The notes: generated from the letters alone by a model not told the origin. A stretch of DNA of 64,000 nt from Beta vulgaris subsp. vulgaris (GCF_026745355.1 NC_079204.1:2611501-2675500); one strand, 5' to 3'. Numbered from the stretch's first letter, positions 10,210 through 22,647 are shown. Program-made: numbers and translations.

Positions 10210-10563
10210 ATGGCTCCAACTATCGCCGTTTATTCATCGGATTTTAACGGTAAATTCTCCGATAAACGAAAAAATAACGTCGGTAACGACGACGTAGAGA
10301 TGATGAGAAAGAGAAATGAAGAGTTAGAAAGAGAGTTAAAGGAGAGTTTAATTAGGGAAGAGAAAATGAAGGTACAACTTGAAAGAGTATTAGAAAGAGT
10401 TAGAGTGGCTGAAGAAGCAGAAGAAAGACTTTGCTTAGAATTAGGAGAACTTGAAGTTGAAGCTGTTGAAAATGCGCTTGAGTATAACGCACGTATTACT
10501 GCGTTGATGGATCAGCTTTCTCGTGCTCACATGCTCCTCCAATCTGCTTCAATCTCTCCTTAA
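10210..10563 (+). CDS. LSU: LSU (RESPONSE TO LOW SULFUR) family protein, copy B
   Basis: Intronless 117-residue frame. Residues 1-30 are a variable, polar N-terminus. The rest is a heptad-rich coiled coil with the family block RVAEEAEERLCLELGELEVE and a final helix ALMDQLSRAHMLLQ. LSU proteins lack catalytic motifs and act as interaction hubs in sulfur-deficiency and other stress responses. The ATG at 10210 follows a long A/T-rich leader. An earlier frame opening at 9921 runs through the TATA box and is not coding. With copy A it forms a tandem pair, as LSU genes do in Arabidopsis. The perfect UPE-box predicts strong sulfur-responsive transcription; that prediction is inference. Confidence 0.94.
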   Translation: MAPTIAVYSSDFNGKFSDKRKNNVGNDDVEMMRKRNEELERELKESLIREEKMKVQLERVLERVRVAEEAEERLCLELGELEVEAVENALEYNARITALMDQLSRAHMLLQSASISP

Positions 10564-10779
10564 TTACTTCCAATTGGTGGAAATTTTTTAAGATTTAGTT
10601 GGAGAATTTTGTAATCAGTAAATTATTAGTCAATGTAATTTGGCTAATTATTTGAGATAGAATATGAATGAATCAACGTGACTTTTGTATATGTTGTCGA
10701 GAATCGAGATGGATTTTTACCGTTGTACTATTAGTCTATAAATATAGTTTGTGGTTAAAATATGTTCTTCAACCTTAAC

Positions 10780-10985
10780 CAAACTCGCTTGGTGGAGATG
10801 ATGAGGAACTCACCTTATGATCTTCAGGTCACAAGTTCGAACCTCATTATCTCCTTGAACTTAGAAATAGCGATTCGCTTATATCTCCTATTTCAAATGT
10901 TGACTTGTACAGGGCTGACCGATTTGTGATAGGTATCGGTCTAGTAGGGTCCTTCTTACTCACGGATATTAATGATGAATGAATT
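10780..10985 (+). mobile_element. tRNA-derived SINE remnant
   Basis: AAACTCGCTTGGTGGAGATGA with a B-box-like AGTTCGAACCTC at about 10833, then a body resembling family A (GATTCGCTTAT, GGTATCGGTCTAGTAGGGTCC). The ends are not clear. Confidence 0.5.
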
Positions 10986-10995
10986 CAAATTTATA

Positions 10996-12128
10996 TAGGC
11001 TCTGTTTGGCGTTAGTGTTTGAGATAGCGGCTAGAGGATTGACAAGGTCAAAATGCTACTTAGGAATAAAATAAGTGTATGGTAAGGTAACAATCACATG
11101 CGATTATAACAAACAAGTAATAGAAGCTATGAAAACAAAATGAAAGGAGTATTAGCTATCAAGATGTTCAATGACTTCAAAAGACAAGAAGAAACATTAA
11201 TCCTTGTTTTATCAATTTATTTCCAATCCTCCCCCATCTTATTTTCAGTTTTCCCAATTTTATTTCAGTTCAGTTCTATTCAGTTCAGCTCACAATACTT
11301 TTACTGTTGAACCCCATGTATGTTGTACACATGTGAGTTGTCCCACACTGGAAAAAGAGGAGAGAGTACCACAATATAAATTAGAGGAGCTACTCCTACT
11401 ATTACCAATTGGGTTTAGTATGGAACCTCCTCTAGGCTTGTATGTAGACCAAACTCTCCTCCTCCGTACTAGATTGTCCAAGCCCATTTTCAGTCATATT
11501 AAATTTCGATTCAGTTCAATTATTTTATGCCGAGCCGGAGAGAACTTAAAAAACAACTTTTAGTAAGTGGGGAGCAGCCTTTGTTTTTCTTGTCCTCATG
11601 GTTAGGAAATTTCCCATATCTAATTTTCGGTAAAGTCAGTGGTAAAATAGGTTGCCTAATTTCATGAAGTACGATATTATTTCAAATTAGTATAAAGTTG
11701 CATATGACAATAATAATGTCAAGACGAATTTGCAACAGATGTTCTCATATCACTCACACGAAATCTTTTTTCTTTTTGACAACGCACACGAAATCTTATT
11801 GGGTATCTTTTTTTGGTACAAAGAGAGTTGTAAAAGGTATAACTATTGGTGAGAGTCAATCTCAAGTCTTCAATATCATCTTTTAAATATCTTACATGGA
11901 CCATGTATTTCTAATATCTTACACGAAGTATTAATTTTAGTTTTGTATACATATTATACCCTCAAGATTAATTTTTTTCTCTCAATAGTAATCATTTAAA
12001 CCTTATTTTTTTGACATAATTTCAGTTCAGTTCACTTCAATCCAGCTTAATTCACTTTAGACCAGTTCAATTTAGCTACTTTCCTTTCATAATTCAGCTT
12101 AACTCAGCATAACCAAACAACAAAGCCT
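10996..12128. repeat. Composite repeat region, possible solo LTR or MITE nest
   Basis: Opens AGGCTCTGTTTGG and closes CCAAACAACAAAGCCT, weak inverted termini. TTCAGTTCAG-type strings recur at 11225-11295 and 11995-12110. Between them, 11297-11500 contains a TGTCCCACACTGG...AATTGGG stretch like those seen in plant LTRs. No coding frame is credible. Borders and class are uncertain. Confidence 0.35.
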
Positions 12129-12248
12129 TAAATTAAAGGATTATAAATGAGTAATGAGTTAAAAAAATAGTCTTGAATACTACTGTACTTACTAAATAGA
12201 TTTTGATTTTGGTTAAAATAAAGTATACAAAAACTTTCTTAATAAATA

Positions 12249-12492
12249 CTCCATCCGTTTCAAAATATAAAACATTCACGTTTTACGAAAATTTGTTTTG
12301 ACCACAAATATCTCTCACAATATTATAAATATAAATTATAAAAATTATACCGTTGAATTCGTTATGAAAAATACAATAATAACATTAATTTTTTAAATTT
12401 TTAAATTTTTTATCCACGTAAATTAAGAGTAATTAACGATCAAAATTCAACCTCAAATATCGTGCGTCGTTTATATAATAAAATAGAGAGAG
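12249..12492. mobile_element. Diverged Stowaway-like MITE
   Basis: Starts CTCCATCCGTTTCAAAATAT after TA (12247-12248) and ends AATAGAGAGAG before TA. Inverted termini are recognisable but eroded. Confidence 0.5.
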
Positions 12493-12494
12493 TA

Positions 12495-13123
12495 GTATTA
12501 ATGTAATGAGTTAGTTAGAATTCTTAACGTATGAGTTTGAGCTTAATACAAATCAATTGGACGACAAATGAGGAAGCCTCGAAGTAGAGTTGTATTAAGA
12601 AAATATTCATCAGCTACAGCTTGATTATTGCTATTGCTGTATTGAACTATTGAATTAGAGCAATCAAAAAGAACAAAGGGGATCCCACCCAAGGAACTTG
12701 TAAATGGCGAATTTTAAACCTTCAACCTTAAAGTCACACTATCTGCACCAAGCAAGCTTAGTACCTAAAATTCATATATCTAGTCGTTTTTGCGAGAAAA
12801 GGCATGAATTATACCGTAAGCAAGCAACTTCGTTTTTTTACAAAATGTCACTTAGCATTCTTAAGAGCTGAATAATCAACATTAGCACAAAGCAGCCATT
12901 TTTTTCTGGACTACTCCTGTAATAGCGTCAAAAACCTAGTTGATCACATTCATGAATAAGAAACCAAAGTAACTACAGTATACTCGTAGTTAAAAACATT
13001 CAAGAACAAACAATCTACTTCAAAATGAAATACCCTCTACAGTAAAGGAGTTTATTCCCTCCCTTCTACCAATAAATGGTGTTTCTTTGCCCAGAAAACT
13101 AGTCTGACAATAGGATAGGTTCA
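12495..13123. other. 3' flank of the HP30/TRIC gene
   Basis: Contains the presumed 3' UTR of the minus-strand gene up to 13123. No other gene seen. Confidence 0.4.
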
Positions 13124-16100
13124 CTACTTTCTTCGCCTCTCTTTAAGCAAGGGATCCCTGCGTAAGTTTAAACCCAGAAAAACAAATATACAAAAGTTAG
13201 GATAGGTTCACTCGAAAAATGAATAATATGAATGGAGCACAAGAGGAAACCTTTCAATTTGGTCGAGAATGAGAAGTCTTGGTCCAGGAGGAATGTTTAC
13301 GTCTTTAAGCGCACTGAAAAGAGCATTCACACGATTTCAAGACATCAGCGTCCATAGACAAGCAAGTGTACATGAATGCAACAAATGGACTAAGTCAGAA
13401 GTTCTCAGTCCGCCAATTTCTCATTTACCAAACATTTAATATTGCAAGTTTTACAATTAAGTGAAAAAAGATGAAGATAGAAGATTATACCAACTGAAGT
13501 ATCACCGAAACTATCACACATTATATATGGAAAATATATACCAACTAGAAGTTGCAACAGCAACTGTTTGGAGTCGATAGGCACTATTCACATACTATCT
13601 AAAAATTGAGAATCTGTATCTATCATCAGTTCTGCTTCTTCAGTCCTCTTCTCCTTTATCCTTTCTCCAAATTTTCAAATCTCCCTGCTTCACTATCCTA
13701 TTTGTCCTCCCTTTTTCCAGCTCACACTCACCCTTGATTTCAACTAACCTTAATCTCATACCAACGAACATCTCATAATTGTACATGAAAGATATGTTAT
13801 TAGAGTTTTAAATTTTGTGGACTTCTGAATGACCACCTCAGGCAGTCCTCAGAGATACAGAGATGCACTAACAAAAGCACATAATAAGACCCAATATTTC
13901 GAAGTTTTCCCACAATATAATCTACATTACTCAAAGCTTTAGTACTAGTGTGGGGTACGGGTACATTTCCCAGTCTACTACAGCAATTTTAGTGAAGTTT
14001 TAGTGTTTTCAATCCTATGTCAGGGTATAGGGTCTCCAGCGGAGAACTTGATGTGATGATAGAGTAAGTACTACAGATTGCGTACTTATTCATCCAAATA
14101 TAACCTACTTTCTACATAAAAGGATATCTAATGTCTACAAACAACTGCCAAACAAAATTTGAATTGAGAGATTACAAGGATGAGCTCTGATACTTGCCTA
14201 TCAGTTAGCAAAGGCAATGTACGGTCATTTAGCATGCCTTTTTTGAAGTTCTTTTCATAGCTCTGAAGGCCAAGGGTGATCAACATGCTTCTTGTATTTG
14301 CATAGAATGGATCATCATCGGGTACCCCTGGTTTAGAGAACTTCTCTCCCAGCTGCATAAATACAAGACAACGTCAACATACAACAAAATCAAGATTATA
14401 AATGAAGCGCCGCAGTGCAGGAGTGATTGGACCAATCACTAAAAAAAAAAGCTTGATCAGTTCAACATTTCAAGCAAAGGGGGCCAAAAATATGGCAGTA
14501 ACCAAGTGATTTAAGCCTCTACTACATTGACTAGTATGACAAACTCAACATATCTTCCCAGCTCATCCAGTATCAACACTTCTATCATTAAGATTTGATG
14601 ATCGATAGCACATAATCCCAGATGTCTCAATAAATAAATACATAAAGTCTATTCATGACTATACGAGCAGTATAAATAGTTATATACTGCCACTGATATG
14701 TGGGAAAAAAAACAGTCCACACAGGTAAGAGATGGAAGATCACAAAAAAAGACATTACAAACCTTGTAGATTCCTCCTTGGGCAAGGGCGAAGAAGGCTC
14801 CAGATGAGACCATATTGGGAATTTGGTTTGGACCACCCATTCCGCTAACCAAAGAAAACATGGCTCCAGAACCAAATGCTGCTATCATGCTGCAATTTAG
14901 TACATCATGTTAATACATCTATTCACATGGATTTTATAAACAAGAAGCACTGGAAAGAAAGTGACATATAGCACGCCTAGCTCAGAAAATTTTAAAGAAA
15001 ATCATCCTAGGATGGTTGATGGCCTAACCATAGTATAGAAATTAGATACAAGGCCGTTTTTGCTACGTAAAGGTCATTCTACAAGGGGAATTTTGAACAT
15101 TGCAAATCTGTGACATGTGAATTTACATCACACCGAACATCCATTATGAATCGTTACCTATACTAATATATTAAAAAGCATTTTAAAGCAATTTTAGTTG
15201 TTTCATTCCATGTCATCATTATGCACATTAAAAAAATAGAAAATGCTCCATATAAGATTCGACCACGTGACCTCAAGTTAATATACTAAAGTTCTAAACA
15301 ATAAGCTATGCAACATTAGATGATATTTTTTAACATGAAAATGTAACCCGGGGAATCACAGGAGCTTAAAATCTAGTTTAACCATATTAGCCGTTATAAC
15401 CAGTTTCTAAAATCCTTACACATATTGATATAGTTGAATTCATGTATAAGATAAGAGTAGACTCGTATTTTAGTGAACTAGAGATAGTCATAACCTCTGA
15501 TCTATACACAACATCATAGTATAAGATATTTCCTTGCATATGCATTAAGCTATATTCTAGAGAATATGCTCCAAAACTCTTAAATTCCAAAGATAAAGTG
15601 GATTTTTTTTCAATTTGTCATTTCACATCGTGATAATAGTGAAGCTTGTGGTAATGAGATGCCACTCCCACGACATTGCAGCTGCAATTGTGGTCTAAAA
15701 AAGAAGTCTATTCATTGAATTAATCTGTTTGCTAAAACATCCCAGGTCAAAGACTTCAACTGAAATATAGAGGCAATGATGCTATTGACTGTCACCAACA
15801 AACACAAATTCAATACTAGAAACAATCAAGCAAAATATGAGGGTAGAAAAAAAGTCACACTGCAAGAACTGCACGATTATCTCTAGTCATGGATGAATAG
15901 CAAGCCTCTGAAATATACAAGTCAACAAATAAACAAATAAGGCAAGTTTACCTGGACCATACATCCTCCTTCCCTTTCAATCTCTTCAAGACACAAGAGA
16001 TGCCAACATTGACACCTGTCATGACAGCAAAGTTGCGAGCTTGAACTAATGGCCCCCCTGAAAGAGCCTACAAACAAGCACTGAATATATCAAGACCATC

Positions 16101-17892
16101 TCCAAGGACACGATGAAAACTCTCTCTATTATTAGTAAATGACTTCTAAAGTTCAGCATAAAAATTATAGAGTGGTTAATTATTGCATTAGTATGCAAAT
16201 CTGACAAGTAATATTGCATTAGTATATCCAAGTGCATAGGTACCTGAGGTTACATATTATGGAATAAGTTAAGTTAGTTGAACTTATGATATGGAATGAA
16301 ACGAAGATAATGTTAAAGGTAAGGATTTCATTATGTATATTCAAGACATGGCCATATATTAGAAGGGTAACTCCCGCCAATTTCATTATAATATTAACCT
16401 CTAAGGAAGCCTGATGTCTTGTGCTACAAAAAGTGAACTATGAAATAAAATCAAAAGCTTTATTAGCTCAGTAGCTAATCAAGGTGAGAAAGAACAGAAC
16501 AGAAAATTCAAGAGGTAATTTTTGCAGTCTGCACTCTGCTATATGAGCAACATCAATTATTCAGTAGAAGTTGGAAAGAGCTAAGCTTGGGCACTCCTTC
16601 CAAATGAGGCCAAGACTTCGTCTACCAAAATAAGCCAGTACAACTGGTTATATCATCTTCCCCATCACTAAGGCCAATGAAGCTAACCCATTATCTTAGG
16701 TCTGAGAAACAAAAGGTCTCAAGTTACGGAAACTAAAACATAAAGTTTATATTCATACAACGGAGCAGAGTTGTCTCAGCCAAATGAGATAATACTTAGC
16801 TTTTGCATAAAGGTTTATAGTTCCTTCAAAGCATACAACTGTTCTGACAAAAGTACCACTAGTGCCATATCTTCCATGTACATTCAAAATCAGAACATTT
16901 GCCTTTCTAACTGTTAATTCCTATGAAAATCCTTAATGTTTATATTTTCCATAGTCCCTCTACGTCATGAAGTGTAAAATCAAAACAAGACATAACAACT
17001 AACAAGTAGCAATGGGCTCAATACATTAGATTACTTATTACTACTAGATTCTGATGATAATTGACAAGAACTCACGGAACACTTCCTAGTCGTCTTTGCC
17101 CAACATTCCAAACATCCCATTTTCATGTGATAGAACAATTGGTCCTAAAATTACTCAGATACTTCATACTTAACTTAACACAGAGAGCCTTTGTAGTTTA
17201 CCCGGCCAAATTATATAATTTCACGACAATGATGCTAAACTAAATAATACAGCAAAAGCAAAACAATCACAATAAGCTAAAAGTTCAAGCCTTAAACCAA
17301 ATTCCAACAAAAAACAAATCCTAGATGAAATTACCACTATCCAAAGAAAACACTCAAATATAGAAAAACACAAAAAAACCCAGTCTTCCTGAGAACTAGC
17401 AATACTAGAACAAGCATAATAAGCACAAAGTTCAAGTCTTGAAAACCCCCCAAAATTCAATCAATATAGTACAAGAATGCCAATATAAATTCTCAAGAAT
17501 TTCAACCAAAATCTACATAACAAAACTCAATAAACAATATCAAATGATAGCGAAATTCGGCCCCGAAAAAAAAAAGAATTGAATTGAACCTGAGCTTGTT
17601 GCATACTAGCAAGAGTTTTAGGGTCAAGGCCAGGAGTAGGAGGAGGCATAGGCATGGCAGAAGGCATGTCCTGAGTAAGAGTACCCATAAGAGCACCAAT
17701 AAGAGCACCTTGAGTGGCCCCACCTGCTGTAACAACAACAGCTTCAACAGGAAGAGATTGTTTAGAAAGCCAAGATTTAACCTTTATTTCAACTTCTTTG
17801 ATTTTGGATTGAATTTGGGTAATTGGGTTTTGTTGGATTATAATACCCTTGGGTGATTCTGCCACTATTAAACCTTGCTTTCCCTCTCCCAT
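13124..17892 (-). CDS. HP30: Tim17/Tim22/Tim23 family protein with C-terminal SAM domain (HP30/TRIC type)
   Basis: Six coding exons: 17590-17892, 15952-16067, 14763-14889, 14198-14352, 13251-13313 and 13124-13157. All phases fit, giving 265 residues (Arabidopsis HP30 proteins are about 260). Residues 1-45 are a hydrophilic N-terminus. The Gly-rich hydrophobic Tim17-type core covers roughly residues 50-175 (AVVVTAGGATQGALIGALMG; FGSGAMFSLVSGMGG). A SAM-like domain follows (LGLQSYEKNFKKG...LLTDSALKDVNIPPGPRLL) and a basic tail ending ERRRK. In Arabidopsis this type is reported in the chloroplast inner envelope as a transit-peptide-independent preprotein translocase (HP30), and in mitochondria as a tRNA-import component (TRIC). 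Intron 4 uses a GC donor (AG|GCAAGT). This choice is required because the nearby GT would put a stop in the next exon. Introns 1 and 2 exceed 1 kb and hold SINE-like debris. Confidence 0.92.
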
Positions 17893-18873
17893 GGTGGTGA
17901 GGGTTTAAGGGTTTTCTGGGGGGTTTTGAGAGAAAGGAAGGGGAAAGAGATGGGAGAAAGAGAAGAGGGGTTTATTGTGGATGGAAATATGGAAATGGAT
18001 AGATAAAATGAGAATATGAGATTACAATTTACAAGCCTACAACGAGAAGACAAGTTTTTGCCTGTCACTCGTGACTCGTAGAGATGGCAAACGGCTCATA
18101 CGGGTCACTTTATATTCGGGTCAATTTTGTGTTTTTATCGGGTTCATTCGAATAAGAAGCGTAAGGTCCATGAAATTTCGGAGAGGGGGTGCTGGTTTGG
18201 TTAGACTTAGATGGGTTAAGAATTTAACATCGGGTCGAGTTTTAATTGGTTCGGTTTATTCGTGTAAAAATGCTTTTTTTTATGAAAATAAAACACATAA
18301 ATTAATGTTTTTGAAAAAAATATTTCATTTTAGGGCGGTTCGAGTTATTATTGTCTGATCACTTCAAGTCGACAGATTGGAGTTGGGTTATCTTTGCGTT
18401 GATGTCATATTTTTGTTTTCAAGTCAAATCGGGGTATTTCTGGCTTCATTCAATTTCGGGTGAAACACACATGCATCTGGTTGGTGTCAATGGGTACGAA
18501 TCTAGTTTGCTGGCTATACTCGTGAGTCGTGACTCGACCCAAGCCCCATAGAATTGCAATGAGAATATAACTCGACCTTCCATTCTCTTTTGTTGTTCCT
18601 ATGTTTCTCATCGAGCATAACTACTGCTAAAATATTTCAAATGAGAAAGATAACAAATATACGAAGTAATTTCTACTTATTTAGTTGTTATAAACCTGTT
18701 TATCAATTAAACCTAAAGCAATCTCATGACAACGATACCTAATTCTAAATCGAAATCATTTCTACATTAGTGCATTTAGTCCCTTTTTCTAACACCAAAA
18801 CAAGTACTCTCTTCAACCCAAATTAAATCCCACTTTGTTTTCTCTCTCCTACTCGCCGACCTGTACCAAAATT
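17893..18873. other. Divergent promoter region between HP30 and the AIRIM-like gene
   Basis: 5' leaders of two divergently transcribed genes, separated by a GGGTC-rich insertion (18079-18526). No clear TATA box was identified for either. Confidence 0.45.
18079..18526. mobile_element. Possible non-autonomous element, GGGTC-rich
   Basis: A relatively GC-rich 448-bp block with repeated GGGTC/GGTTCG motifs, common in plant interspersed repeats. It is bounded by a 10-bp direct repeat TCGTGACTCG (18069-18078 and 18527-18536) that could be a target-site duplication. No inverted termini are obvious. Confidence 0.4.
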
Positions 18874-21716
18874 ATGGAGGGAATTCTGAAGAAATACCAA
18901 CAGAAATTTAAGAAAGTACGAGAAGAAATGGATAATTGGGAAAACCTTCAATCCCGTTTAATATCTCAGTTCTCCAATGCTTCTTCAATCATTCAAAGAC
19001 TTCAGGTCTTCATCTTTCTCTTTAAAGTTTCAATCTTTATAACTGAAATTTGATTATTTTGATGGGTAAATTATGTTCAGGTGATTGGAGATAAGAAGAA
19101 CTATGGTAATTTGAAAGGTGTTGATGGGATTGAAGATGCTGTTTTGCAAAAGCAAATGGAGTCTCTCGAGAACAATTTGCTATCAATGAAGAACACAATG
19201 TTAGTTTAATTTGTCTGTTTTTAGCACTTTTTTTGTTTGTTGCTTCATTGTTTGCAATGTAATATCTTTTGCTATCTTATAGTGGTATATGGTAATTAAA
19301 TTGTGAGTCCATATTTGGGAAAAGAAAGAAGAAAATATGCGAGTTTAATCAGTATTTAAGGTGTATTAGTAGGCTCATTGCTTGCAATGTGACATGTATC
19401 TTGCTTTTTAGTAGTGTGTGACAAGAAGACTATGTGAGTTCATTGTTGTGAATTAGAGAAAGAGGGAGAGAGATTAAGTATGTTCAAGGTACTATTAGAA
19501 CACTGAATTTGTGATTAGGGTTTGATATGGTGTCAATAGTTTTTAAACAAGTTTTACTCTAATCTGCGCTGCAAAATTTGTGTGGTGGGGAATCTTTATG
19601 AATATAACTTCATGTGGCTTCTTGAACTTCATACGTTTCTTCGTACTGTTCGACTTTTGCACTATTCGTCTATTAACTTTGAGTATAACTTTTTTATTAT
19701 GTACAAATAAAAATGCAATTAAGTAAAGATATCAGATTACTCTCAATGTGTATTTCTAGAAATCAATTTTTATAGTTTTTATTGATTGATAATTGAAGAT
19801 ATTAATGGTTAAAGATGTGGTTGACAAGCATGAAAGTCAAACGGTTGCAAGTATTAAGAAACAAAAGAAGTATATAATGATCAGTTTTGCAGAGTGTACT
19901 AGCTTACTTCAATTTTAGGTTGTAGATAAGAGAGATATTATATGTTGTGACAATCATTTCTTATTTTTAGATTTTTTGGAGGTTTCTTAGTTTGTTGATT
20001 TTCTGTCTTTTTTTTTTCTTTTTTTTTTTGTTAAGGGAGATTAGATGATATGATCATAAAATACATGATCTTGAATGTGTCAGTAACTAATAAAAGTGGG
20101 AATTATCTGCAGGGAAGAATTCCATAAGATCGTACTATCACTGGAAAAGATGGTTCGAGACAGTAAACAGCTTCTTGGAGGAGGATCTCGTCAGCCTTCC
20201 ACTAAACAATTGCAGCAAAGGATGGGAATCAAACCAAGTATTTCAGATTGCTTAGATGGGCTTGTTATCCTGCAGGAGATGCATAAATCTGAGTATGTTC
20301 AACTTGGCTTGTCTTGCATGTAATTGTGAGGATGGGCTAGCTTCAAGTTGTTTATTGTAACTTTGTGAGTGAGAAGTGATGCAATGGAGGATTAACTTTT
20401 CTCATAGTTTAGGTTTGTCACTAGCTTGCTACCTTCCCTAGACCTTGTGCTATCTGTTGGTTCTTGTTATTCTCTCCTCGTACTGCATTCTTTCCTTTTA
20501 ATTTTTCTTTGCTGTTTTTCGTGTTTCTTTTAAGGGTTTGGGTGTGGGGGTTGTTATGTTTCTTAATTGAGGTCTATCTCTGGGACAAGGCTGTTTGCCC
20601 CGTTTTCTCTTATCCTTCCATAATTAACCAATCCCAAAAGTTAAGATTGTTGTTGTTCTTACATGTTTTTCCTTTTGCTTTGTAGGTACCTTCTTAAAAC
20701 TTCAGTGATTTCTGCTCTGTTGAATATTGCTTTTAAGGCAAGGTACATTAAGTAAAACAGCGTGTTTGACTGTTTGTTTTTGTATGCAGCATTAGGAAAA
20801 TATTACCATTTACTAAACTTGAACCTGGAGTACCCTGCGGTTCCTGTCATTTGGTTATTAGTTTATCGTGGCATCACATTCTAAGAGTTTCCTGATTGTT
20901 TATTATATTGGGTATATGTTACCCTATCTTTTGGAAACCATACTAACTTAGGGAATTCGTAAGCATCATTTGGGGTATGGAAATGCTGTGTTTGTGATTG
21001 TGATTAGCTGTTTGCTATTTTTGTGTTTCAATACTTGTCGCCCTGACTAAGGTTGGTACCATTCAGTTCCAATGATCTGGGAGCTTTGCGTCAGCTTTTG
21101 GTTGATCAGCCCAATATTCCGAGAGATGAAGGTAAGCTATCATTGGGATTACTACTGCTGTCAGATAATCTTCATGATCATTGTTGACTATTTTTTCTAG
21201 TTCGAGATTCATGTATTACTATATGACAATTGATAAGTAAGTCGAGAGTTCCTATGTTTCGCATTTGATTTTATCTTTGCCTCATAATTCAGTTTTCAAT
21301 ATTGACTGGATCAGTGGAATGACCAAGTATTGTTTAAGCTTTTGGACCCAAACCTTTACTTTCTGACCTTTTTGCTTATAACTTTATCTTATTGCTTTGA
21401 GCGCGCATGCTTAAAATTTTATTACAAGGTAACTATTCCCCAAAGTTGAAACTGATCTGGTAGATGCAAGAGAGGTTTGATCTGGAAATGTTTGCGTTAA
21501 ATACAAAAAGTTGGCTTTAGCGGATGAAGTTGGTTGAAATTGTTGCTCTCCATTTCTTTTCATTTCTCTTTTCTTTTTCTGTCACAGAGGTGATATCATT
21601 CTGATAAATTTGATCTTTATGAGTTGCCTGTAGAAAAAAATTTCTTATGCCATCTCTTGTTGTGGATTGCAGTGCAGTTCATCTTTGACATCATATTTGC
21701 TGAAAACATATGTTGA
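18874..21716 (+). CDS. C1orf109/AIRIM-like protein (putative ribosome-maturation factor)
   Basis: Six exons: 18874-19005, 19081-19199, 20113-20292, 20686-20742, 21067-21131 and 21673-21716. All are GT-AG with continuous phase and give 198 residues. The N-terminus is helical and charged ([20 protein letters not shown]). The middle has [21 protein letters not shown] and the C-terminal half [20 protein letters not shown] and [20 protein letters not shown]. The overall pattern, the length of about 200 residues and the final [11 protein letters not shown] helix resemble the CA109-like family (human C1orf109, now AIRIM, acting with the AFG2 AAA-ATPase in late 60S maturation). This link is from memory of family features, not an alignment. 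An in-frame TTG at 18835 lies upstream, but the ATG at 18874 is the natural start. The gene is divergent from HP30. Confidence 0.8.
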
Positions 21717-22467
21717 AGTGTCTGATTCAAAGCTAGTATATTGTGCGCCTGCCTTCTTGGTGTGACTCGCCGATCATAGCATGACAGAAATCCCCTTCCC
21801 GTTGAAGCACATCTGATTAGGCTACCGCTCAGTGTCACATGACCGACAATATTACTTGTGCAGACGTTACATCAGTATCCGAAGTCCTCAAAGTGTCACT
21901 GGCGTTTTTCTGTTCTGTTGAGGAAAATCTCTGGAGAACAGAAAACTTTCTATGTATGCAGTATTAAGGCCAAAATCCGTATGTTGTGAATATTTATTAT
22001 TGCTGTTGTAGCATCATTTTAGGTTGATAAAAAAGGAGAAGCTTTGAACTCACTGGAACATGTCAATGTATTTCTTCCTCATTGGCAAAAAATTTCATTC
22101 TTCATTTGAAACAAGTACATGGAGATCAATTAAAATTCAATACAAATTAATCAATTTCATGCATAACAGGGAATACTAATATTACAATGATCAAACAAAG
22201 TAAAACTCTAAATAGCTTATTGTTGTATGGAGAACAAAGTGTATATTAACATCACTACCATTACTCTTTGCACCATGCTTTTTGTTAGTAAGGGGAGTAA
22301 AGCTAATAAACCCATTACCTGATGTTCTCTACATAACAGTTAGTTGAATAGCCCAACTCTTAGACACAGATCAGCCTGAAAGGCACGACACGATGCCTCG
22401 ATCCAAGATCCAAGACTAAGGAATTGTGACAATTCCAACATAGCTTGAAGTATTTGAACATGGAGAA
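21717..22467. other. Convergent 3' flanks
   Basis: 3' UTR of the AIRIM-like gene to roughly 22030, then the presumed 3' UTR of the minus-strand microprotein gene. No other gene seen. Confidence 0.4.
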
Positions 22468-22647
22468 TCACCATGAGTCGCGACCATAAACGATCTGAAA
22501 GAACGCTTGACCATCTTCTCCTTCATACAGATCCGTCTTTCGTTGCCTCTCAGTGGGGCAAAGAGCAGAGGAGATGGCTGTTAGAGTCATCACACTCATG
22601 CCCAACATAAAAATTGTTCCAGTGGCTAACAAAACTATTGAAAACAT
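22468..22647 (-). CDS. Possible 59-residue single-pass membrane microprotein
   Basis: Complete frame, ATG at 22645-22647 to TGA at 22468-22470, 59 residues. Residues 1-30 are strongly hydrophobic (MFSIVLLATGTIFMLGMSVM, then TLTAISSALC), a likely membrane anchor or signal-anchor. Residues 31-59 are polar: PTERQRKTDLYEGEDGQAFF then QIVYGRDSW. The sharp hydrophobic/charged division, varied residue use and no stop make it look like a true small gene and not a chance frame. A TATATA motif at about 22736-22744 lies roughly 90 bp upstream on the minus strand, though it reads better on the plus strand. I do not recognise the family. It could also be a terminal exon of a longer gene, but an ATG precedes the hydrophobic segment. 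Confidence 0.6.
   Translation of the reverse strand: MFSIVLLATGTIFMLGMSVMTLTAISSALCPTERQRKTDLYEGEDGQAFFQIVYGRDSW

Noticed and set aside
11204..11563. 119-residue plus-strand frame
   Set aside because: Lies in repeat-rich TTCAGTTCAG and LTR-like DNA, with no protein features.
18071..18551. Two plus-strand frames of 95 and 66 residues
   Set aside because: They fall in the GGGTC-rich repeat block and have repeat-driven composition and no family resemblance.
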